Numbered from the stretch's first letter, positions 9,966 to 19,087 are shown. The stretch: 64,000 nucleotides of DNA from Pseudomonas tensinigenes (GCF_014268445.2 NZ_CP077089.1:424501-488500), one strand, 5' to 3'. Notes: a model not told the origin generated them from the letters alone. Made by a program: numbers and translations.

Positions 9966-11489
9966 CTAATCGCGGATCAGTTCCCAAGCCTCTTCCATCG
10001 GCAGCGGTTGCTTCATGCGCTCGGTGAGTAACGCCATCGCTCTTTCTTTCTCGCAAGCCACGGCGGCGACTACCATACCGTTTCTACCGAACAGACCAAT
10101 AAATGGCGGATGTTCAGGCTCGCCGAGAAACTCCACCTCATCCCAGTGCTCAGCGTGGCCGAGATAGTCGTAATTCTTGCCGAAATGCCAAGTCCAGAAG
10201 AACGGCACGTCGAGGTAATGCTCCTCGCCACCCAACATGTTGGCCGCGGCGATACGCGCGTGTTGCTGAGCCAGGCGCCAGTGCTCGATGCGTTGCAACT
10301 GGCCGTGGAGCGGAAACGTAGCGATATCGCCGATGGCCCACAGATTTTCGCTCACACGCAGGCCGTCATCGACGCGCAATGACTGATCCTTTTCCCTCGG
10401 CAGTGACGCGAACGCCTCGGTGGCCGGGTGCACGCCGACCCCTGCCAGCACCAGATCCGCCGAAAGACGCAGGCCATTGTCCAGCAATACGGCCTCGACT
10501 TTGCCATCGCCAATGATTTCGGTGGCTGCGTGCTCGGTGATGAATTTCACCCCGTTCTGTTCGTGCAGCGCGCGAATCGTTTTGCCCACGGCTTCGCCGA
10601 ACTGGGCAGCGAAAGGAATCGCGTGGCGAGCCAGTACCGTGACGTCGAGGCCATACTGGCGCAGGGCCGAGGCGCACTCGAGGGCGATGAAACTGTCGCC
10701 GATGATCACCGCGCGGTGCTCGGGTTTGGCGGCATTCATTATTTGCTCTGCCTGGGATTTTGAGCGCAGGACGAAGACCTGCGGCAGGTCGGCGCCGGGC
10801 AATTCCAACGGATTGGGTTCACCGCCGGTGGCGAGCACGGCCGCGTCATAGCGCAGGGACTGACCGTCGCTCAGATGCAACGTCTGGTTTGCAGCATCCA
10901 GCGAGGTGATTTGGTTTTCCAGCCGCTCGATGCGCTGCTCTTTATAGAAGGTTTCATCTCGCAGCGGCGGCGCTTCCTCGGGTGGCATTTCCCCAGCGAG
11001 GACAAATTTGCTCAGCACCGTGCGGTCGTAACCGGCATCGGCCTCGCGGTCAATCATCACGATCCGGCCACCGAAACCCTTTTCCCGCAGCGCCGCTGCA
11101 CACGCGGTGCCTGCCGCCCCGGCACCGACGATTACAAAAGTCCGCGAATCATCCGCCGGCGGCGTATGCGGATCCGGCAACGGCTGATCATCGACCCAAA
11201 CCTCATCGCCACGCAGTTCCAGCGGATAACGCTTGAGGCTGTCGAGCGCCGGTGGCTCGCACAACGCGCCGTCCTCCGCGCGAAACGCAGCCTTGTGCCA
11301 CGGGCAGATCAGCCGTCCGTGACACAACGCACCGTCAGCCAACGGCGCGCCGGCATGTGGGCATTCGCCCTGAAAGGCACGTAACTCACCGTTCGTGCGC
11401 AACAGCACAATCTTGCACTCGCCGATTTCAACTTGCAGGCCACGGTCTTCAGGGACATCGGCGATACGGGCGACACGGTGCAGGGACAT
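9966..11489 (-). CDS. Rieske-FAD/NAD oxidoreductase (ferredoxin reductase-like, AIF-like)
   Basis: A 507-residue fusion of an N-terminal Rieske [2Fe-2S] domain (C43-P-H45 and C62-P-W-H65 ligands) and a two-dinucleotide-fold reductase: FAD motif VGAGAAGTACAAAL, NAD motif IIGDSFIALECASAL (a Ser variant of GxGxxG), the ATGGEPN segment and a C-terminal reductase dimerisation domain (HFGKNYDYLGH). Such proteins resemble AIFL and nitrite/ferredoxin reductase-type NAD(P)H-dependent enzymes; the substrate is unknown. I chose the ATG at 11489 because AGGAAG sits 6 bases upstream; an in-frame ATG 7 codons earlier has a weaker site. It is monocistronic and divergent from the PEBP gene, with 139 bp between them. 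Confidence 0.85.
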   Translation of the reverse strand: MSLHRVARIADVPEDRGLQVEIGECKIVLLRTNGELRAFQGECPHAGAPLADGALCHGRLICPWHKAAFRAEDGALCEPPALDSLKRYPLELRGDEVWVDDQPLPDPHTPPADDSRTFVIVGAGAAGTACAAALREKGFGGRIVMIDREADAGYDRTVLSKFVLAGEMPPEEAPPLRDETFYKEQRIERLENQITSLDAANQTLHLSDGQSLRYDAAVLATGGEPNPLELPGADLPQVFVLRSKSQAEQIMNAAKPEHRAVIIGDSFIALECASALRQYGLDVTVLARHAIPFAAQFGEAVGKTIRALHEQNGVKFITEHAATEIIGDGKVEAVLLDNGLRLSADLVLAGVGVHPATEAFASLPREKDQSLRVDDGLRVSENLWAIGDIATFPLHGQLQRIEHWRLAQQHARIAAANMLGGEEHYLDVPFFWTWHFGKNYDYLGHAEHWDEVEFLGEPEHPPFIGLFGRNGMVVAAVACEKERAMALLTERMKQPLPMEEAWELIRD

Positions 11490-11628
11490 GATCGGCTTCC
11501 TCGCGGGCATTTCTCTTGTGAGTTTGCGCCGCAGGGCGAGGTTCAGCCATTTGCCACTGCCACGGCACGAACGGTACAGCTATAGTTTGCAGGCCGACGA
11601 CGGCCCCACTGCACAAGGTGCTCCCGGA

Positions 11629-12189
11629 ATGACCCGATTGACCTCTCTCAACCCCTGGCTTGCGGCCCTCGCCGTCACCCTTTGCGTGCAGTTTCCAGCG
11701 CAGGCCCAGGAGCGTTTCACCCTGAGCATCCCGGGTGTTTCCGATAACCGCCTGTTCACCTCGGCAGCGGCCAGCGATGCGCCCGGTTGCGGTGGCAAGA
11801 ACCAGTCGCCGGCCCTGAGCTGGAACGCAGGTCCTGCTGGTACCCAGAGTTATGCGATCGTCATGCACGACCCGGACGGCCAGAAAGGCCTGGGCGTCGA
11901 TCACTGGATTCACTACGGCATCAAATCCACTACACGGCAGATTGCAGCGGGCGTCGGCGCTAAATCCGCATTCGAAGGTGTCGGCGGCACCAACAGCAAG
12001 GGCAACACCCACTACATGGGGCCGTGCCCGCCAGTGGGCGACAGTGCGCACCACTACATCATCCAGATCTACGCGCTGGATCTGGCGCCGGATGCCTTGC
12101 CGGCCGGCTTGACCCGCGCCGAGCTGATGGAAAAAATCAAAGGTCACGTGCTGCGTAACAGCAGTGCGGTGCGGCGTTATCACCGCTGA
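11629..12189 (+). CDS. Secreted PEBP-family (YbhB/YbcL-like) protein
   Basis: A 186-residue protein with a cleavable signal peptide (about residues 1-25, ending FPAQAQ) and a phosphatidylethanolamine-binding-protein fold: NQSPALSWNAGPAGTQSYAIVMHDPDG contains the DPD anion-site motif, and GxxHWIHYGI and MGPCPPVGDSAHHYIIQIYALD are the other conserved blocks. Bacterial YbhB/YbcL homologues have no settled function. The reading frame extends upstream to 11395, but that part is antisense to the Rieske gene and lacks a start signal, whereas ATG 11629 has CCGGA upstream and begins a clean signal peptide. It appears monocistronic. Confidence 0.88.
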   Translation: MTRLTSLNPWLAALAVTLCVQFPAQAQERFTLSIPGVSDNRLFTSAAASDAPGCGGKNQSPALSWNAGPAGTQSYAIVMHDPDGQKGLGVDHWIHYGIKSTTRQIAAGVGAKSAFEGVGGTNSKGNTHYMGPCPPVGDSAHHYIIQIYALDLAPDALPAGLTRAELMEKIKGHVLRNSSAVRRYHR

Positions 12190-12276
12190 AAATATTTTTA
12201 GCGGCGTTTAACCCGAACTGAAAGGGCTGCCCGTCTCAGTGGATGAATGATCAATTTCATCCCGAGGTCAGCCCCC

Positions 12277-13956
12277 ATGTCACTTCCTCTCTTGCGTCCT
12301 GTTGCGGTTGCTGTGCTACTGGCGCTCGCCGGTTGCGGTGCTTCGTCCACACCCGATTCCGTCGCTGTGCCAGCGCCGGCGCAGCCTGAGGTGCTGGTTC
12401 AGCAGGAAGCGGTCATGGCTGACACCTCAATGGCCAAGCGCGCGCTGTACAGGATGCCCAATGCGGGCAGTGCGCCGATGCCGTTGAGTGAAAGTTATCC
12501 ACAGGGCTATCGCGATACCCAGCGCGAGCAGTATCAGGCGCTGGCCGACAACCCGATCCATAGCGTCGTCGAAACCCCGGTTTCAACGTTCAGTGCTGAC
12601 GTCGATACGGGCGCTTATGCCAATGTCCGTCGCCTGCTCAATCAAGGCCGATTGCCGCCGGAAGGCGCGGTGCGGCTGGAGGAAATGGTCAATTACTTCC
12701 CCTACGAGTACGCGCTGCCCAGCGACGGCTCGCCGTTTGGCGTGACCACAGAATTGGCTGCGTCACCGTGGAACCCGCACACTCGCTTGTTGCGCATCGG
12801 CATCAAGGCGTCCGACCGTGCCGTGACGGAACTGGCCCCGGCCAATCTGGTGTTTCTGGTCGACGTGTCCGGCTCGATGGATCGCCGCGAAGGCCTGCCG
12901 ATGGTCAAAAGCACGCTGAAATTGCTGGTCGATCAGTTACGCGATCAGGATCGCGTTTCGTTGGTGGTGTATGCCGGCGAATCGAGAGTGGTGCTGGAGC
13001 CGACTTCTGGACGTGAAAAAGCGAAAATTCGTACAGCCATTGAGCAATTGACTGCGGGCGGTTCGACCGCTGGTGCCTCCGGTATCGAACTGGCCTACCA
13101 AATGGCGCAGCAGGCCTTCATTCCCAAAGGCATCAACCGCATCCTCCTGGCCACCGATGGCGATTTCAATGTCGGCGTCAGCGACTTCGATAGCCTCAAA
13201 CAAATGGCTGTGGATAAATGCAAAACCGGGATTTCGCTGACAACCCTGGGTTTTGGTGTGGATAACTACAATGAACACTTGATGGAACAACTGGCCGACG
13301 CCGGCGACGGTAACTACGCCTATATCGATAATCTGCGCGAGGCGCGCAAAGTGTTGGTGGATCAGTTGAGTTCGACCCTCGCCGTGGTGGCAAAAAACGT
13401 CAAACTGCAGGTGGAATTCAACCCGGCGCAGGTCAGCGAATATCGCCTGCTCGGCTACGAAAACCGTGCGTTGAAGCGTGAGGATTTCAGCAATGACAAG
13501 GTCGATGCCGGCGAAATCGGCGCAGGACACACGGTCACCGCGCTGTACGAAATTGTTCCGGCGGGTGAGAAGGGCTGGTTGGAGCCGCTGCGTTACGGCA
13601 AGTCGGAGCCGGTTGTTTCCGGGAAAAGCGGAGAATTGGCGATGCTGCGTGTGCGTTATCAACAGCCTGAAGGTGGGAAAAGTCTGCTGATCGAGCGGCC
13701 GATAGCCAATCAGACCGCGCCGGCTAGCGAGGATCTGCGTTTTGCTGCTGCCGTTGCCGCGTTTTCCCAGCAGCTCAAGGATGGCCGTTACACCGGCGAC
13801 TTCAGCCTGAAAGACACGGAGACACTGGCCCGTGGTGCTCGTGGCGATGATCGCTTCGGTTTGCGTAACGAGTTCGTGCAATTGGTCGAATTGGCGCAAA
13901 GTCTGCGCACCTCGATCGCTTCGAACGCGCTGGCCACTGAACGACGGATTGAATAA
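12277..13956 (+). CDS. VWA-domain lipoprotein (YfbK-like, DUF3520)
   Basis: A 559-residue lipoprotein (lipobox LALAGC near residue 19) with a von Willebrand factor A domain. A region rich in Pro, Ala and Gln precedes a segment conserved in YfbK proteins (FSADVDTGAYANVRRLLNQG, residues 95-115), then the VWA domain with the MIDAS motif DVSGSMD and ATDGDFNVG, and the DUF3520 C-terminal domain. GAGG lies 9 bases before ATG 12277; an ATG 10 codons earlier would bury the signal peptide. The gene abuts the ECF sigma factor (0 bp gap) and so forms a three-gene unit with it and its anti-sigma factor. It may act as a surface adhesion or stress-sensing component; the function is inferred only. Confidence 0.85.
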   Translation: MSLPLLRPVAVAVLLALAGCGASSTPDSVAVPAPAQPEVLVQQEAVMADTSMAKRALYRMPNAGSAPMPLSESYPQGYRDTQREQYQALADNPIHSVVETPVSTFSADVDTGAYANVRRLLNQGRLPPEGAVRLEEMVNYFPYEYALPSDGSPFGVTTELAASPWNPHTRLLRIGIKASDRAVTELAPANLVFLVDVSGSMDRREGLPMVKSTLKLLVDQLRDQDRVSLVVYAGESRVVLEPTSGREKAKIRTAIEQLTAGGSTAGASGIELAYQMAQQAFIPKGINRILLATDGDFNVGVSDFDSLKQMAVDKCKTGISLTTLGFGVDNYNEHLMEQLADAGDGNYAYIDNLREARKVLVDQLSSTLAVVAKNVKLQVEFNPAQVSEYRLLGYENRALKREDFSNDKVDAGEIGAGHTVTALYEIVPAGEKGWLEPLRYGKSEPVVSGKSGELAMLRVRYQQPEGGKSLLIERPIANQTAPASEDLRFAAAVAAFSQQLKDGRYTGDFSLKDTETLARGARGDDRFGLRNEFVQLVELAQSLRTSIASNALATERRIE

Positions 13957-14568
13957 GTGAGTCGTCTGAAAGGCTTCATCAGTCAGCTGTTTGCCTCGGC
14001 AGACAGCTCAACCGCCAGCAGCGATGAGTCGCTGCTGGCGCGTTATCGCGAGGGCGACGGCGCGGCGTTCGAGATCTTGTACGCGCGGCATCGTCAGGGT
14101 TTGTATTGTTTTCTGCTTGGATTAAGCGGCAAACCGGAATTGGCCGACGAGGTGTTTCAGGAGACCTGGCTGAGCCTGATCCGCAGCAGCAGTCAGCCAC
14201 AAGGCCGGGCGACATTTCGTACATGGCTATTCCAGATCGCCCGCAATCGCTTGATCGATCACTGGCGTAAACACGGCGCCCGACAACCGCTGCACGACAG
14301 CTACGACGAGCAGGCACATGCCGTCAGCGATGAAGCGAATGATCCCGAACAACTGCTCAGCCTCAGCCGTGACAGCCAGCGCCTGGAAAATGCCTTGCAA
14401 ACCCTGCCCGCCGACCAGCGCGAAGTGTTCCTGCTGCGCGCCCACGGCGACCTCGATCTGGCGCAAATCGCCAGCCTCACCGAAACACCGCTGGAAACCG
14501 TCAAAAGCCGCTTGCGCTATGCCCAGCAAAAACTGCGTCGGCTGCTGGCCGAGGAGGTACTGACATGA
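13957..14568 (+). CDS. ECF-type RNA polymerase sigma factor
   Basis: A 203-residue sigma-70-family factor with region 2 (EGDGAAFEILYARHRQGLYCFLLGL, DEVFQETWLSLI, FRTWLFQIARNRLIDHWRK) and region 4 (LPADQREVFLLRAHGDLDLAQIASLTETPLETVKSRLRYAQQKL, a helix-turn-helix for the -35 element). It starts at a GTG directly after the stop of the VWA gene, and its own stop overlaps the next ATG. It should direct transcription of an unknown stress or envelope regulon under control of the downstream anti-sigma protein. The target genes are not evident in the window, except perhaps this operon itself. Confidence 0.93.
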   Translation: MSRLKGFISQLFASADSSTASSDESLLARYREGDGAAFEILYARHRQGLYCFLLGLSGKPELADEVFQETWLSLIRSSSQPQGRATFRTWLFQIARNRLIDHWRKHGARQPLHDSYDEQAHAVSDEANDPEQLLSLSRDSQRLENALQTLPADQREVFLLRAHGDLDLAQIASLTETPLETVKSRLRYAQQKLRRLLAEEVLT

Positions 14569-15161
14569 CTGACGCCCGCCAGACACCGGAAGATCCGCTG
14601 ATCAAGCATGTGCGTGAACAGCACAATGCCGAACCGCCAGCGCACCTTGATGCGTTGATCCTCAACGCTGCGCAGCGTCAAACCCCGGCGCCGAAACCAA
14701 GCCTGTTGCAACGCTGGCTGGAGATCTGCCGCAAACCACGCTGGCAAGTCGCGTTCGCCAGCCTCGTCGGCGTGGCACTGATGTTGTCGCTGGTACAGCG
14801 CGCCCCTGAACCGCTGCGCCAGTACGACTACGCCCCAGCCCCCGAACTTGCCGTACCCATGACCGAAACGGACTCAGCGCAACTGCACCGATTGTCCGCC
14901 CCGGCCGGCGCCATGCCGGCACCTGTGCCGATGATGGAAATGGCCGCGCCGATGCAAGATCAAGCCATCAGCGCCGATGAAGCCAAATTCAGCAAGCGCG
15001 CCGCCGCCCCGGCCAACGGCCTCGACGCACAACTGCGCGAAGTCCTGCGCCTGCGCGAATCCGGCCAATCGCAAGCCGCCGACAGCCTGTTCAACAACCT
15101 GCACAAACGCTACCCGAACGCTGATCTCGACGCCCGACTTGAGCAGTTGCGGAAAAAATGA
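14565..15161 (+). CDS. Probable anti-sigma factor (single-pass membrane protein)
   Basis: A 198-residue protein overlapping the sigma gene by 4 bases (ATGA). Residues 1-60 form a short cytoplasmic domain, residues about 62-82 (WQVAFASLVGVALMLSLVQ) a membrane helix, and the remainder a periplasmic domain rich in Ala, Pro and Met with a C-terminal helical segment (REVLRLRESGQSQAADSLFNNL, TPR-like). That layout and its coupling to an ECF sigma gene are the usual signs of an anti-sigma factor, although I see no canonical zinc anti-sigma HxxxCxxC motif. The role is inferred from position. Confidence 0.75.
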   Translation: MTDARQTPEDPLIKHVREQHNAEPPAHLDALILNAAQRQTPAPKPSLLQRWLEICRKPRWQVAFASLVGVALMLSLVQRAPEPLRQYDYAPAPELAVPMTETDSAQLHRLSAPAGAMPAPVPMMEMAAPMQDQAISADEAKFSKRAAAPANGLDAQLREVLRLRESGQSQAADSLFNNLHKRYPNADLDARLEQLRKK

Positions 15162-15241
15162 CCACTTGATCCACCAGCCATTTGGCATTGCCCCGCAAAA
15201 ACGCGCACTATCGGGCTATTGCCAATGCGCTGGAGGACAAC

Positions 15242-15448
15242 GTGGCAGCAAAAATTGACCGCATCGCCCAACTGCTCAACTGCCCGGAGAAGGGCGAAGA
15301 GATGCGGCGCGCGATTACCGAGACGCGTAAGGAGTTTCTGCTTAACCAGTCGGAAGAGGAAGTCGTCGATGAAGGCGACGTTTTTGAGGAGGTTGAGGAG
15401 GAAGAAGACGACGATGATTACGACGAGTTCGACTGGACGACGGAGTGA
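15242..15448 (+). CDS. Small acidic-tail protein, unknown function
   Basis: A 68-residue protein starting at GTG 15242, with GGAGG 5 bases upstream; an in-frame TTG 60 bases earlier lacks such a site. The N-terminal half is a helix-forming region ([33 protein letters not shown]). The last 25 residues are almost entirely Asp and Glu with two aromatic residues (e.g. [17 protein letters not shown]). Acidic tails of this type often mimic nucleic acid or bind basic partners, but nothing here identifies the function. It lies 80 bp after the anti-sigma gene and before the bidirectional terminator next to tRNA-Arg. Confidence 0.7.
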   Translation: MAAKIDRIAQLLNCPEKGEEMRRAITETRKEFLLNQSEEEVVDEGDVFEEVEEEEDDDDYDEFDWTTE

Positions 15449-15477
15449 CGTCGTTCGAGAACCATCGCATCGCCCAC

Positions 15478-15513
15478 AAAAAAGCCCCGGACCATCACAG
15501 TCCGGGGCTTTCT
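15478..15513 (-). terminator. Terminator between the small acidic gene and tRNA-Arg (likely bidirectional)
   Basis: A perfect AAAGCCCCGGAC / GTCCGGGGCTTT stem with a 7-base loop. On the minus strand it is followed by a TTTTTT run, fitting the end of the tRNA-Arg transcript; on the plus strand a shorter TTT tract follows and could end the upstream operon. Confidence 0.85.
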
Positions 15514-15525
15514 CGTTTAAATCAA

Positions 15526-15602
15526 TGGCGCACCAGGCGGGATTCGAACCCACGACCCCTGCCTTCGGAGGGCAGTACTCTATCCAGCTGAGCTACTGGT
15601 GC
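15526..15602 (-). tRNA. tRNA-Arg (anticodon CCG)
   Basis: On the minus strand the sequence begins GCACCAGTAGCTCAGCTGG and ends CCTGGTGCGCCA. The acceptor stem GCACCAG/CTGGTGC pairs fully, the D-arm AGCTCAGCTGGATAGAGT, the anticodon stem CTGCC/GGCAG with loop CTCCGAA (anticodon CCG) and the T-arm GTGGGTTCGAATCCCGC are all present, and CCA is encoded. A TATGAT hexamer about 11 bp upstream of the mature 5' end may be the -10 box. The terminator at 15478-15513 follows. This tRNA reads CGG arginine codons. Confidence 0.97.
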
Positions 15603-16044
15603 AGCGGGCGACATCATACCTAGGTCGGCTCGGGGCGTCCATGCTGGGTTTCGGCGTGGATTGTCAGTGCGCGTGTCGGCGCAAATCGCTGCATTCCATA
15701 AAGCTGTAACGTCCTGCAAAACCCTCGCTTGGCGCTTTCTCGGGACTGTTCTATGGTTTTGTTGCGGCTGAGGCTTTTGGCTCGTTGATCTGAAAAATTC
15801 CACAAACACGCCGTTTTTGTTCTTTTTTTCGAACGACCTATTGTCCTTTAACCCCTTTGATCCTACGATCCGTTTGAGATTTCAAACGCTCGTTGAGCGG
15901 ATGTTGAAGCGCCAGTGGTTCGAATCGTCCACGGTTGATGCGCCACACCCGGTCACTGATTTCCCTGACGGCAGCCTTGCGAGGCGCCTTTCTACAATCA
16001 TAATTTGCTCCGCGCAGGCCGCGGTGCTGTTAAGGAAAGCCGAC
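15603..16044. other. 442-bp non-coding region between tRNA-Arg and gabD
   Basis: No credible gene is visible. The left end should hold the tRNA promoter (minus strand) and the right end the gabD promoter; TACAAT occurs near 15993, but I see no well-spaced -35 partner. A T-rich stretch lies around 15814-15831. An open frame runs through from 15817 into gabD but has no start signal before 16045. Confidence 0.6.
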
Positions 16045-17487
16045 ATGCAGCTTAAAGACACCCTGTTGTTCCGCCAGCAAGCCTTCATTGATGGCGCTTG
16101 GGTCGATGCGGACAGCGGTCAGACGATCAAGGTCAACAACCCGGCCACCGGCGAAATCCTCGGTACCGTGCCGAAAATGGGCGCTGCCGAAACCCGCCGC
16201 GCCATCGAAGCCGCTGACAAAGCGCTGCCGGCCTGGCGTGCCCTGACCGCCAAAGAGCGCGCTGGCAAGCTGCGTCGCTGGTTCGAATTGATGATCGAGA
16301 ACCAGGACGACCTCGCGCGCCTGATGACTCTCGAGCAGGGCAAGCCGCTGGCCGAAGCCAAGGGCGAAATCGTTTACGCCGCTTCGTTTATCGAGTGGTT
16401 CGCCGAAGAAGCCAAGCGCATCTACGGTGACGTGATTCCGGGCCATCAGCCAGACAAGCGTCTGATCGTGATCAAGCAGCCAATCGGCGTGACCGCTGCG
16501 ATCACCCCGTGGAACTTCCCGGCGGCGATGATCACCCGTAAAGCCGGCCCGGCGCTGGCTGCCGGTTGCACCATGGTGCTCAAGCCTGCTTCGCAAACTC
16601 CGTTCTCCGCTTTCGCCTTGGCCGAACTGGCTCAGCGCGCGGGCATTCCTGCGGGCGTGTTCAGCGTGGTGTCGGGCAGTGCCGGCGACATCGGCAGCGA
16701 GCTGACCAGCAACCCGATCGTACGCAAACTGTCCTTCACCGGTTCGACCGAAATCGGTCGTCAACTGATGTCGGAATGCGCCAAGGACATCAAGAAAGTC
16801 TCGCTGGAACTGGGCGGCAACGCGCCGTTCATCGTGTTCGACGATGCGGACCTGGATAAGGCCGTCGAAGGCGCGATCATTTCCAAGTACCGCAACAACG
16901 GCCAGACCTGCGTCTGCGCCAACCGTCTGTACATTCAGGATTCGGTCTACGACGCGTTCGCCGAGAAGCTGAAAGTGGCTGTGGCCAAACTGAAGATCGG
17001 CAACGGTCTGGAAGACGGCACCACCACTGGCCCGCTGATCGACGAAAAAGCCGTGGCCAAGGTGCAAGAGCACATCGCTGACGCTGTAGCCAAAGGCGCA
17101 ACCGTGCTGGCTGGCGGCAAGGCGATGGAAGGCAACTTCTTCGAGCCGACCATCCTCACCAACGTGCCGAAAAACGCCGCCGTGGCCAAGGAAGAAACCT
17201 TCGGTCCACTGGCGCCGCTGTTCCGCTTCAAAGATGAAGCCGAAGTGATCGCGATGTCCAACGACACTGAGTTCGGTCTGGCCTCCTACTTCTACGCTCG
17301 TGACCTCGGTCGTGTGTTCCGTGTCGCGGAAGCGCTGGAATACGGCATGGTCGGCGTCAACACCGGGCTGATCTCCAACGAAGTCGCGCCGTTCGGCGGC
17401 ATCAAGGCCTCGGGCCTGGGCCGTGAAGGCTCCAAGTACGGCATCGAAGATTACCTGGAAATCAAATACCTCTGCCTGGGCATCTAA
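16045..17487 (+). CDS. gabD: Succinate-semialdehyde dehydrogenase (NADP+), GabD
   Basis: A 480-residue aldehyde dehydrogenase that oxidises succinate semialdehyde to succinate in the last step of GABA catabolism. Conserved features: ITPWNFPAAMITRK (cofactor binding), FTGSTEIGRQL, the catalytic Glu in LELGGNAPFIVF, the catalytic Cys in GQTCVCANR and the C-terminal APFGGIKASGLGREG. The long upstream in-frame extension is not used: ATG 16045 has TAAGGAAA about 8 bases upstream and gives the usual GabD length. gabT follows 185 bp later in the same direction, the standard Pseudomonas order. Confidence 0.96.
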   Translation: MQLKDTLLFRQQAFIDGAWVDADSGQTIKVNNPATGEILGTVPKMGAAETRRAIEAADKALPAWRALTAKERAGKLRRWFELMIENQDDLARLMTLEQGKPLAEAKGEIVYAASFIEWFAEEAKRIYGDVIPGHQPDKRLIVIKQPIGVTAAITPWNFPAAMITRKAGPALAAGCTMVLKPASQTPFSAFALAELAQRAGIPAGVFSVVSGSAGDIGSELTSNPIVRKLSFTGSTEIGRQLMSECAKDIKKVSLELGGNAPFIVFDDADLDKAVEGAIISKYRNNGQTCVCANRLYIQDSVYDAFAEKLKVAVAKLKIGNGLEDGTTTGPLIDEKAVAKVQEHIADAVAKGATVLAGGKAMEGNFFEPTILTNVPKNAAVAKEETFGPLAPLFRFKDEAEVIAMSNDTEFGLASYFYARDLGRVFRVAEALEYGMVGVNTGLISNEVAPFGGIKASGLGREGSKYGIEDYLEIKYLCLGI

Positions 17488-17672
17488 GCCCTGCAAGAGA
17501 TCGCTGTAAACGCAAAGGGCACGAGAGCGCTGTCCCTTTGCGTGGTTTCAAACCGGAATTTTCTCTGCGGCCAGGAACGCCGTGGCAGTCGATCATCGCA
17601 TGCTGCCACCGTCGATTTCTCCCGCTTAATCCTTGAACCACGCCGCCCGATGAGCGGCGAATGAGGACTGTA

Positions 17673-18950
17673 ATGAGCAAGACTAACGCTGAACTGATGG
17701 CCCGTCGTACCGCAGCTGTTCCACGTGGTGTTGGCCAGATTCACCCGATCTTCGCTGAGTCGGCAAAAAACGCTACCGTGACTGACGTTGAAGGTCGTGA
17801 GTTCATCGACTTCGCTGGCGGCATCGCTGTACTGAACACCGGCCACGTGCACCCGAAAATCATCGCCGCCGTGACCGAACAGCTGAACAAGCTGACCCAC
17901 ACCTGCTTCCAGGTGCTGGCTTACGAGCCGTACGTTGAGCTGTGCGAAAAAATCAACGCCAAGGTGCCAGGTGATTTCGCCAAGAAAACCCTGCTGGTGA
18001 CCACCGGTTCCGAAGCCGTGGAAAACGCCGTAAAAATCGCCCGTGCCGCCACTGGCCGTGCCGGCGTGATCGCCTTCACCGGCGCTTACCACGGTCGCAC
18101 CATGATGACCCTGGGCCTGACCGGTAAAGTCGTGCCGTACTCGGCCGGCATGGGCCTGATGCCAGGCGGCATCTTCCGCGCGCTGTACCCGAACGAACTG
18201 CACGGCGTGAGCATCGACGACTCGATCGCTTCCATCGAACGCATCTTCAAGAACGACGCCGAGCCGAAAGACATCGCCGCGATCATCATCGAGCCGGTTC
18301 AGGGTGAAGGTGGTTTCTACGTTGCGCCGAAAGAATTCATGAAGCGTCTGCGAGCGCTGTGTGACCAGCACGGCATCCTGCTGATCGCTGACGAAGTACA
18401 GACCGGCGCTGGCCGTACCGGTACGTTCTTCGCCATGGAACAGATGGGCGTTGCTGCCGACCTGACCACCTTCGCCAAATCCATCGCTGGCGGCTTCCCG
18501 CTGGCCGGTGTTTGCGGCAAGGCCGAATACATGGACGCCATCGCTCCAGGCGGTCTGGGCGGCACCTACGCCGGTAGCCCGATTGCTTGCGCCGCTGCAC
18601 TGGCGGTGATGGAAGTGTTCGAAGAAGAGCAACTGCTGGACCGCTGCAAGGCTGTCGGCGAGCGTCTGGTCACTGGCCTGAAAGCTATCCAAGCCAAGTA
18701 CCCGGTGATCGGTGAAGTCCGCGCCCTGGGCGCGATGATCGCAGTCGAGCTGTTCGAAAACGGCGACAGCCACAAGCCGAACGCTGCTGCTGTAGCGTCG
18801 GTGGTGGCCAAGGCGCGCGACAAGGGTCTGATCCTGCTGTCCTGCGGCACCTACGGCAACGTTCTGCGCGTCCTCGTACCGCTGACTTCGCCGGACGAGC
18901 AACTGGACAAAGGTCTGGCGATCATCGAAGAGTGCTTCTCCGAGCTCTGA
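17673..18950 (+). CDS. gabT: 4-aminobutyrate aminotransferase, GabT
   Basis: A 425-residue class-III PLP aminotransferase converting GABA and 2-oxoglutarate to succinate semialdehyde and glutamate; the product is the substrate of GabD upstream. Visible motifs: VTTGSEAVENAVKIAR (phosphate-binding), GAYHGRTMMTLGLTG, IIEPVQGEGGFYV, LIADEVQTGAGRTG with the PLP-binding Asp, and FAKSIAGGFPLAG with the Schiff-base Lys. I chose ATG 17673 (MSKTNAELMARR) because GAGGA lies 7 bases upstream; a preceding in-frame ATG overlaps that site. A strong terminator follows within 25 bp. Confidence 0.96.
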   Translation: MSKTNAELMARRTAAVPRGVGQIHPIFAESAKNATVTDVEGREFIDFAGGIAVLNTGHVHPKIIAAVTEQLNKLTHTCFQVLAYEPYVELCEKINAKVPGDFAKKTLLVTTGSEAVENAVKIARAATGRAGVIAFTGAYHGRTMMTLGLTGKVVPYSAGMGLMPGGIFRALYPNELHGVSIDDSIASIERIFKNDAEPKDIAAIIIEPVQGEGGFYVAPKEFMKRLRALCDQHGILLIADEVQTGAGRTGTFFAMEQMGVAADLTTFAKSIAGGFPLAGVCGKAEYMDAIAPGGLGGTYAGSPIACAAALAVMEVFEEEQLLDRCKAVGERLVTGLKAIQAKYPVIGEVRALGAMIAVELFENGDSHKPNAAAVASVVAKARDKGLILLSCGTYGNVLRVLVPLTSPDEQLDKGLAIIEECFSEL

Positions 18951-18973
18951 TCTGCCCGTGTGACCTGATCGAC

Positions 18974-19000
18974 AAAAAACCCGCTTCGGCGGGTTTTTTT
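18974..19000 (+). terminator. Rho-independent terminator of gabT
   Basis: A CCCGC-TTCG-GCGGG hairpin with an A-run before and TTTTTTT after, 24 bp downstream of the gabT stop. Confidence 0.92.
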
Positions 19001-19087
19001 ATGCCCTTTGAAACACATCGGGCGCTTTAGCGCTGTATCGAATGGCCAGCATTGGCTAAGGTTCAGGCATTGCAAGGGAGAGCGCGC

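Noticed and set aside
11395..11628. Upstream extension of the PEBP gene frame
   Set aside because: It overlaps the Rieske gene on the other strand and the real signal peptide begins at 11629 with a suitable site.
15817..16044. N-terminal extension of the gabD frame
   Set aside because: 76 extra codons with no start signal; ATG 16045 has a ribosome-binding site and gives the normal length.
16030..17496. 488-codon frame antisense to gabD
   Set aside because: Antisense shadow; gabD is unmistakable on the other strand.
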